DNA of 45,041 nt from Aphanocapsa lilacina HA4352-LM1. Lineage in GTDB: Bacteria > Cyanobacteriota > Cyanobacteriia > Gloeobacterales > Gloeobacteraceae. The DNA is taken from contig JAHHGR010000036.1 in NCBI GenBank assembly GCA_019359725.1, positions 1-45,041 of the forward strand, given 5' to 3'. The notes below the pieces were generated by a model, which had not been told where the DNA came from, did not search any database, and saw nothing but the letters and a program-made list of their open reading frames with translations. Positions within the stretch are counted from its first letter, which is position 1. Every line of letters begins with the position of its first letter. Below are positions 40,700-45,041 of this stretch, piece by piece. Both the position numbers and the translations under genes were made by a program.

Positions 40700-41601
40700 T
40701 GCGCCGTCGGCTTGCCGGGGTGGCCGTCGGGCTATGGGCGCTGATGGCTGGACCGGTCACTGCTGAGGGCGGCGAGTGGTCGGCGGCGGACGGACGCCTG
40801 TTGCCCGAGCGGCCCGTTCCCGGCAGCACGGTGCAGGTGCTCACGAAGGTGCCTGTGAGCGTGCGCTTCGGCGAGCGCGACTTCCCGAGCTTTGAAATCG
40901 ACAAAGGCCGCTGGCGGGTCCTGGTGCCGCTCTCGGCCCTGCTCAAACCCGGCGAGTACCCGCTGGAGGTGACCGCCGACCAGGAGACCCGCGCGACGGT
41001 GCCGCTGACGATTGCCCCGCGCACCTTCGCCGTGCAGCGCTTGCGCCTGCCCAGGGACCGCGCCGCCCTGGAGGCCACCGCGAGCGAAGAAGCGGCCATC
41101 GGCGCCGCCCTGCGCACAGTGAGCCCCGTGCAGCTGTGGCAATTGCCTTTTCGCCGCCCGAGCGGCGGCCGGATCTCGAGCGGCTTTGGTCTGCGACGCA
41201 CCTACAACAGCGTCTGGGCCTCGGGCTACTACCACCGCGGCCTCGATTTCGCCGCTCCCACCGGCGCCGGGGTGATCGCCCCGGCCGCGGGCCGCGTCGT
41301 GCTGGTGGGCACCACCCAGCGTGGTTTTCGCCTGCACGGCAACACCGTCGTGCTCGACCACGGCCAGGGGGTAACGAGCATCTACATTCACCTGTCGCGC
41401 ATTCTGGTGCGGCAAGGAGAAACGGTCAAAGCGGGCCAACCGATCGCCAAAGTGGGCAGCACCGGCCGGGCGAGCGGCCCGCACCTGCACTGGGGAATCT
41501 ACACCCACGCCGTCGCGGTCGATCCGGGCGAGTGGCTGGCCGGGCGCATCTGCTGCCGGGTCGCCGCCAACTTCGGCGGCAGGGCCGGGGATGCCCGATA
41601 A
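40699..41601 (+). CDS. M23-family peptidoglycan endopeptidase
   Basis: 300 residues. Signal peptide about 1-22. An N-terminal beta domain (about 25-110) precedes the LytM/M23 domain (about 150-285) with zinc ligands His179 and Asp183 (YYHRGLDFAAP), His231 and His264 in GPHLHWGI. All catalytic residues are present, so it should cut peptide cross-links of peptidoglycan in the periplasm. It overlaps both neighbours, and its position after a PilP/GspC-like gene suggests opening the wall for an envelope machine. Confidence 0.9.
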   Translation: MRRRLAGVAVGLWALMAGPVTAEGGEWSAADGRLLPERPVPGSTVQVLTKVPVSVRFGERDFPSFEIDKGRWRVLVPLSALLKPGEYPLEVTADQETRATVPLTIAPRTFAVQRLRLPRDRAALEATASEEAAIGAALRTVSPVQLWQLPFRRPSGGRISSGFGLRRTYNSVWASGYYHRGLDFAAPTGAGVIAPAAGRVVLVGTTQRGFRLHGNTVVLDHGQGVTSIYIHLSRILVRQGETVKAGQPIAKVGSTGRASGPHLHWGIYTHAVAVDPGEWLAGRICCRVAANFGGRAGDAR

Positions 41602-42319
41602 TTTGCTTATGCAAGTTTCCGTTTTCCACACACCCGAACTGGTCCCCGAGGGAACGCCCGACTGCGCCGTCGCCGTCGATGTGCTGCGCGCCACCTCCAC
41701 CATCGCCACCGCCCTCGCCAACGGGGCGGCGGCCGTGCAGGTCTACGCCGACCTCGAAGCGCTGGGTGCCGCGGCGGCGGGTTATCCCCGCGAAGACATT
41801 CTGCGCGGCGGCGAGCGCGGCGGCAAGCAGGTCGAAGGTTTCGACTTCGGCAACTCGCCGCTCTATTGCACCAGCGAGCGGGTGGCCGGCAAGCGCATCT
41901 TTATGAGCACCACCAACGGCACCCGCACCCTGGAGCGCATCCGCCACGCGCCGGTGGTGCTCACCGCCGCCCTGGTCAACGTCGGCTTTGTCGCCCGCTA
42001 TATCTGCAGTCAGGCATTTGAGACCGTCTGGATTGTCGGATCCGGCTGGCAGGGCAACTTTTCGCTTGAGGACACCGCCTGCGCCGGGGCGCTCGTCGAT
42101 CAGTTGGGCGGGGCCGCCAACGACGAAGCGGTGGCGGCGGCGGCGCTCTTTGACACCTGGCAAGGCGATCTGATCGAATTGCTCGAAAGGGCGAGCCACG
42201 GTCAGCGTCTGCTCAAGCTCGGTCTGCTCGACGATATCGTCTACTGTGCCGCCCTCGATACGGTGAGCGCCCTGCCCCGTCAGACCGCAGCGGGCGTGCT
42301 TGTCCAGGGCATGGCGTAG
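41591..42319 (+). CDS. comB: 2-phosphosulfolactate phosphatase (ComB family)
   Basis: 242 residues; the ATG at 41591 overlaps the M23 gene by 11 bp (a second ATG at 41609 is possible). The family blocks are VAVDVLRATSTIATALANGA, ILRGGERGGKQVEGFDFGNS, STTNGTRTLERI and the final LDDIVYCAALDTVSALP. ComB removes phosphate from 2-phosphosulfolactate in coenzyme M synthesis; cyanobacteria do not make coenzyme M, so another phosphatase role is likely. The stop codon shares one base with the following GTG. Confidence 0.88.
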   Translation: MPDNLLMQVSVFHTPELVPEGTPDCAVAVDVLRATSTIATALANGAAAVQVYADLEALGAAAAGYPREDILRGGERGGKQVEGFDFGNSPLYCTSERVAGKRIFMSTTNGTRTLERIRHAPVVLTAALVNVGFVARYICSQAFETVWIVGSGWQGNFSLEDTACAGALVDQLGGAANDEAVAAAALFDTWQGDLIELLERASHGQRLLKLGLLDDIVYCAALDTVSALPRQTAAGVLVQGMA

Positions 42320-43113
42320 TGGAAATCGTCCTCAGCGTGCTCGCCTTTTTGACTGCGCTGACGGGGGTAGCCGGTTTCTACGTCGATGGGGTCGTGCGCG
42401 ATCTCATCCGAGCGCAACTCACGACGGCGGACCGCCTGGAGGTGCGCCTGGAGGCGATCCCCAACTACAAGCTCGCCTGGGGGGATGTCGATCGCCTGCG
42501 GGTGGCCGGGCGGGGCCTCACGGCCAAATCGGCGGATCTACGCATCGCCCGCCTCGACTTGGAGACCGACGGCATCTCGGTCGACCTCGATTCGCTGGGC
42601 AAAGTGCCGAAGTTGCGCCGACCGCTGCAGGCGGCGGTCAACGTTGAATTGAGCGAGGCCGACCTCAACCGGGCGCTCAATTCACCGGATATTCTCAAGA
42701 CGCTTCAGTCGATCCGCGTCGAGCTACCCGGCTCGGTCGGCGGTTCCGGCCGGCCCGAGGTGGCGACGTTCACCCAGCCGCGCATCGCCCTGGTGGGGAG
42801 CAACGAAGTGATTTTGCAGTCGGTGGTCAAAATCGAGAACCGCACCGAGACGCTGCTGGTCTCCTTTCGCTCGGGGCTCGCCGTCGATGAGGGCGTGCGG
42901 TTGCGGCTTGTCAAACCCGTATTCACGCTCAACGAGGTGCCTGTCCCTCCCGAACTGGCGGATGTCTTTTTAAGCGGCCTCAATCAAATTGTCGATCTCG
43001 ATACACTGGCCGCCCAGGGCATCGTGGCGCGCATTCTCAAATTTGAAGTCGTTCCCGGCGAGATGCACCTGGTCGGATTTGCGCGCATCGAGAAGATCCC
43101 TGGTGCTCCTTAG
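42319..43113 (+). CDS. Membrane-anchored DUF2993 (LmeA-like) protein
   Basis: 264 residues from a GTG that overlaps the comB TAG by one base (TAGTG). One N-terminal hydrophobic segment (EIVLSVLAFLTALTGVAGFY) acts as signal or anchor, then the DUF2993 body with VDGVVRDLIRAQLTTADRLE, LRRPLQAAVNVELSEADLNR and the C-terminal VDLDTLAAQGIVARILKFEV. The fold is a lipid-binding cradle related to BPI-like proteins. A shorter-anchored paralogue is at 11868-12638. Function in the envelope is likely but unknown. Confidence 0.8.
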   Translation: MEIVLSVLAFLTALTGVAGFYVDGVVRDLIRAQLTTADRLEVRLEAIPNYKLAWGDVDRLRVAGRGLTAKSADLRIARLDLETDGISVDLDSLGKVPKLRRPLQAAVNVELSEADLNRALNSPDILKTLQSIRVELPGSVGGSGRPEVATFTQPRIALVGSNEVILQSVVKIENRTETLLVSFRSGLAVDEGVRLRLVKPVFTLNEVPVPPELADVFLSGLNQIVDLDTLAAQGIVARILKFEVVPGEMHLVGFARIEKIPGAP

Positions 43114-43158
43114 AAGGGACGCCTGCGCTACCATCTGGATAGCCTTTCGATCTGAATC

Positions 43159-43797
43159 ATGGCTGCGACGATTCAAGCGAGAGACCTGAGTCTCGACGAT
43201 CTTTTCGAGCAGTTCCATCTGGAGCAGACTGAGGAGGAGGCATTCTTCCGCGAGTGGCAGGACGAACTGCCGCCGCTTAGCGATCCAGAACACGTATGGC
43301 TCGATCGCGTGCGCGCAAACTACCGGGGACTCACGGCCAGCCGCTTGATCTCGGAGAATGCAGTCAAAATGGTGGTTCTTTCGCCGCTACTGGATATGGC
43401 TGGTTTTTATCGGCATCCATTTCGGTTGGAGACCGATGTGGAGACTTCCCTGGCGGTTGACGCCGAGGACGAAGGGGTCTTTTACAAAGGCCGCATCGAT
43501 GTGCTGCTGCTTTGGAAAAAGTTGTGGGTGCTGATCATCGAGTCGAAAAACGCCCGGTTCAACGTCACCCTTGCCCTACCCCAGACACTGTTTTATATGC
43601 TGAGCGGACCGGAACCGGTTTCGTTCGCTTTGATGAGCAACGGCGAAGATTTTTTGTTTGCAAAACTTTCCAGGCAGCCGTCTCCCAGATACGCCCTCTC
43701 GCGCAAATTCACCCTGGTCAGCCCGTCGAGCCAGGAACTGGGCGAAGTGCTGCGCATTTTGAAGCGCTTCAATCGTCTGTTTAGTCAAGAATTGTGA
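43159..43797 (+). CDS. Restriction-endonuclease-like (PD-(D/E)XK) protein
   Basis: 212 residues from the ATG at 43159. The N-terminal part is helical and acidic. The core GRIDVLLLWKKLWVLIIESK carries the D...E-x-K arrangement of the nuclease fold, followed by a Q-containing helix (LALPQTLFYMLSGPEPVSFA), as in HsdR N-terminal-like proteins common in cyanobacteria. No methylase or helicase partner is near. It may be a solitary nuclease or an inactive relative. It is convergent with the next gene, with only 3 bp between the stops. Confidence 0.7.
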   Translation: MAATIQARDLSLDDLFEQFHLEQTEEEAFFREWQDELPPLSDPEHVWLDRVRANYRGLTASRLISENAVKMVVLSPLLDMAGFYRHPFRLETDVETSLAVDAEDEGVFYKGRIDVLLLWKKLWVLIIESKNARFNVTLALPQTLFYMLSGPEPVSFALMSNGEDFLFAKLSRQPSPRYALSRKFTLVSPSSQELGEVLRILKRFNRLFSQEL

Positions 43798-43800
43798 TCA

Positions 43801-44388
43801 TCAATTCGGGTTGGTCGAGACGCTGGTGGGGACCAGCAGGGGCTGCTTGCCCCGCCGCTCGATTTTATAGCCCACTAGACTGGTCCGCGACGGACAGCAC
43901 AGCGCGTCCTGCTCGGCGTAGCGCGAAAAGGCGACATTCAAAAAGCCCGGATTGGTGAGGTAGATCGTCTGCGAGGCGCCGTCGGTGCGCGAATTCATCG
44001 GCACCGGCGAGAGGGTGCCGGCAAATTTGCCGCCCACAAACACGAACGCCTGGTACTGCATCGGTCGGCACATGCCGTCGACGCTCGCGGCGGCCGTGAC
44101 TAGCGACGTGCCCGAGAAAATCTGCAGCGGACCGAACAGCTTCCAAGCGGCTCCCACCACCGCCCGATCCTCCGCACTTGCCGGTGCGCGCACCTGCTCT
44201 ACGCAGCGACCGACGGTGGGGGCGTCGCCCTCGGGCTTTGGCGCTTTGGGTACGGCTCCCCCCGGCTTGTTCCAGTTGGCGAGCGGCTGGTCCAGCCAGG
44301 AAGTGCTCGCTGTGGATGTCTGGGCCACACTCTGGGTCTGAAGAGCAAGTGCTGTCCCAATCGCGATAGTGTAAAGCTTGTTCGACAT
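43801..44388 (-). CDS. LppP/LprE-type exported protein
   Basis: 195 residues from the ATG at 44388 (AGGA upstream; a TTG nine bases earlier is the alternative). Signal peptide about 1-23. The mature protein starts with STSWLDQPLANWNKPGGAVP, then APASAEDRAVVGAAWKLFGP, MQYQAFVFVGGKFAGTLSP and NPGFLNVAFSRYAEQDALCC, matching the LppP/LprE family pattern. There is no lipobox Cys at the cleavage site. Cysteines in VGRCVEQV, MCRPM and CCPSR could form disulfides. The CCPSR here is not a sulfatase site. Function unknown. Confidence 0.65.
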   Translation of the reverse strand: MSNKLYTIAIGTALALQTQSVAQTSTASTSWLDQPLANWNKPGGAVPKAPKPEGDAPTVGRCVEQVRAPASAEDRAVVGAAWKLFGPLQIFSGTSLVTAAASVDGMCRPMQYQAFVFVGGKFAGTLSPVPMNSRTDGASQTIYLTNPGFLNVAFSRYAEQDALCCPSRTSLVGYKIERRGKQPLLVPTSVSTNPN

Positions 44389-44478
44389 GCCGATCAATCC
44401 TGAGGGGAAGACACCAGCGTTATAGGGTACCGGCAGTTTCGCTGCAAGCGTGCCGCTGCAGGAGGACCGGCGAGCTGC

Positions 44479-44922
44479 TCATACTTTCATGATTCGGTCG
44501 GCCATCTGCCGCAACACAGTCTGCGACGGCACGGTTTTTCCTGTGGGTGGACGGTGCTTGTTGATGGCGGTCACAAGTGCACTTTCATTGAAAACCGGTA
44601 TGGAGGAACTGTAGGATAAAGCGTTGATCTGGACATGGTCGAGGTCGAATTTAGCCCGCTGGGGAAAGACTACAGCGCCGTTGACGAACACTCCATATTC
44701 AGAAAAGAAGTCTTTGAGGGCCATTGTCTGTTTTTCGCACTGTTGCACCGGATTATTGCCGCGGCTAGATTTTACAAGGTTACCCGTGGCGGTTTTCCAG
44801 ACACTATTGATACCGCCGCGAATGGTGCCTGGGTAGCACTTGCCTTCGATCACAAAAATACCGCGATCACACAGCAAAATATTGTCGTATTGAATGGTGT
44901 CCTTTTTAGAAGGCCCGCCGAT
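44479..44922 (-). pseudogene. 5'-truncated NERD-domain protein
   Basis: The open frame encodes DTIQYDNILLCDRGIFVIEG followed by KCYPGTIRG, the core of the nuclease-related NERD domain (usually IDHI...GIFVIETKNYxGxI), then KQTMALKDFFSEYGVFVNGA. The frame is open only to a TGA at 44925-44923 and has no ATG before the NERD core; a TTG at 44877 would start inside the domain. The normal N-terminal 40-60 residues are missing. The break lies close to the presumed insertion-sequence end to the right. Confidence 0.65.
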
Positions 44923-44964
44923 TCAAAAATGAAGTGCAACGCTTGAGAGCCTTCCGCTGAGGGA

Positions 44965-45014
44965 CTCATAGAGGTATCCTGACGTTTACTACGACAAACA
45001 GGAACCCCTATGAG
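44965..45014. repeat. Inverted repeat at the start of a possible insertion sequence
   Basis: CTCATAGAGGTATCCTG (44965-44981) is matched by CAGGAACCCCTATGAG (44999-45014), a near-complete reverse complement. The right arm contains the ATG of the next ORF, so folding in mRNA would mask its start, a device used by some transposase genes to limit expression from outside. Confidence 0.45.
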
Positions 45015-45041
45015 CTTCAGCCAGCTTACCCTACAAGAGCG
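45010..45041 (+). CDS. Start of an ORF, possibly a transposase (partial)
   Basis: ATG at 45010 opens MSFSQLTLQE, cut by the window end. IS30-type transposases often begin with a similar SYxQLTxxER block, but ten residues are not enough to be sure. AGGAACCCCT precedes the ATG. Confidence 0.3.
   Translation, partial: MSFSQLTLQE

Noticed and set aside
44140..44200. CCPSR motif in the LppP/LprE-type protein as a possible sulfatase site
   Set aside because: The protein is under 200 residues and lacks all other sulfatase blocks; the motif is coincidental.

Overview
The window reads as a GC-rich cyanobacterial chromosome segment, most likely from the Gloeobacter lineage. The cyanobacterial markers are chlD, a cytochrome cM-like gene, an SLH/OprB-type outer-membrane porin, a DUF1995 protein and comB. 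The carotenoid desaturase is of the bacterial CrtI type rather than the plant-type pair used by most cyanobacteria. That combination is described for Gloeobacter, so the genus is an inference from gene content, not a database match.

Region 1 (1-9421) is accessory DNA. After a gene end at the window edge and about 600 bp without a convincing gene there is a 130-bp MITE-like element with perfect 15-bp terminal inverted repeats and a perfect 12-bp target duplication. Immediately downstream are six same-strand genes for exported proteins, in order: alpha/beta-hydrolase-like protein, N-acetylglucosamine-6-sulfatase-like sulfatase, SBBP-repeat protein, propeller-like protein, a second copy of the hydrolase, and a seven-repeat FG-GAP/VCBS protein with a TIG domain. 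They are followed by a decayed second sulfatase that has lost its active site and by the tail of another secreted protein. No function is known for this set; action on a sulfated or esterified extracellular polymer is the simplest guess.

Region 2 (9432-25075) is mostly core: a zinc-ribbon membrane protein, an SLH porin, a DUF2993 protein, DNA polymerase I (with Tyr at the ddNTP-discrimination position), a HAMP-repeat protein lacking a kinase, a Uma2-family protein, a hydrolase fragment, cytM, a periplasmic solute-binding protein, rplT-rpmI, an Eis-like acetyltransferase, an M1 aminopeptidase with a HEAT and coiled-coil tail, and a conserved membrane protein.

Region 3 (25262-32089) holds isoprenoid, pigment and nucleotide genes: hpt-ispD-DUF1995 (overlapping), crtI, an unknown gene, mutT and chlD. 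A 38-codon single-span membrane ORF, possibly a small photosystem subunit, lies opposite between DUF1995 and crtI.

Region 4 (32090-39514) has a Phd/PIN toxin-antitoxin pair sitting between a relic of a hupE 3' end and an intact hupE, then the cassette DUF4331-TPR-HupE/UreJ, then a BlaI/BlaR1-like pair in which the M56 protease carries C-terminal HEAT repeats and no beta-lactamase is nearby. Region 5 (39716-43797) is a tightly overlapping run: PilP/GspC-like protein, M23 peptidase, comB and DUF2993, followed by a nuclease-fold protein. The right edge (43801-45041) has an LppP/LprE-type protein, a 5'-truncated NERD gene and the start of what may be an insertion sequence.

The best candidates for an undescribed system are the DUF4331-TPR-HupE cassette with its internal hairpin terminator, and the six-gene exported-protein operon.
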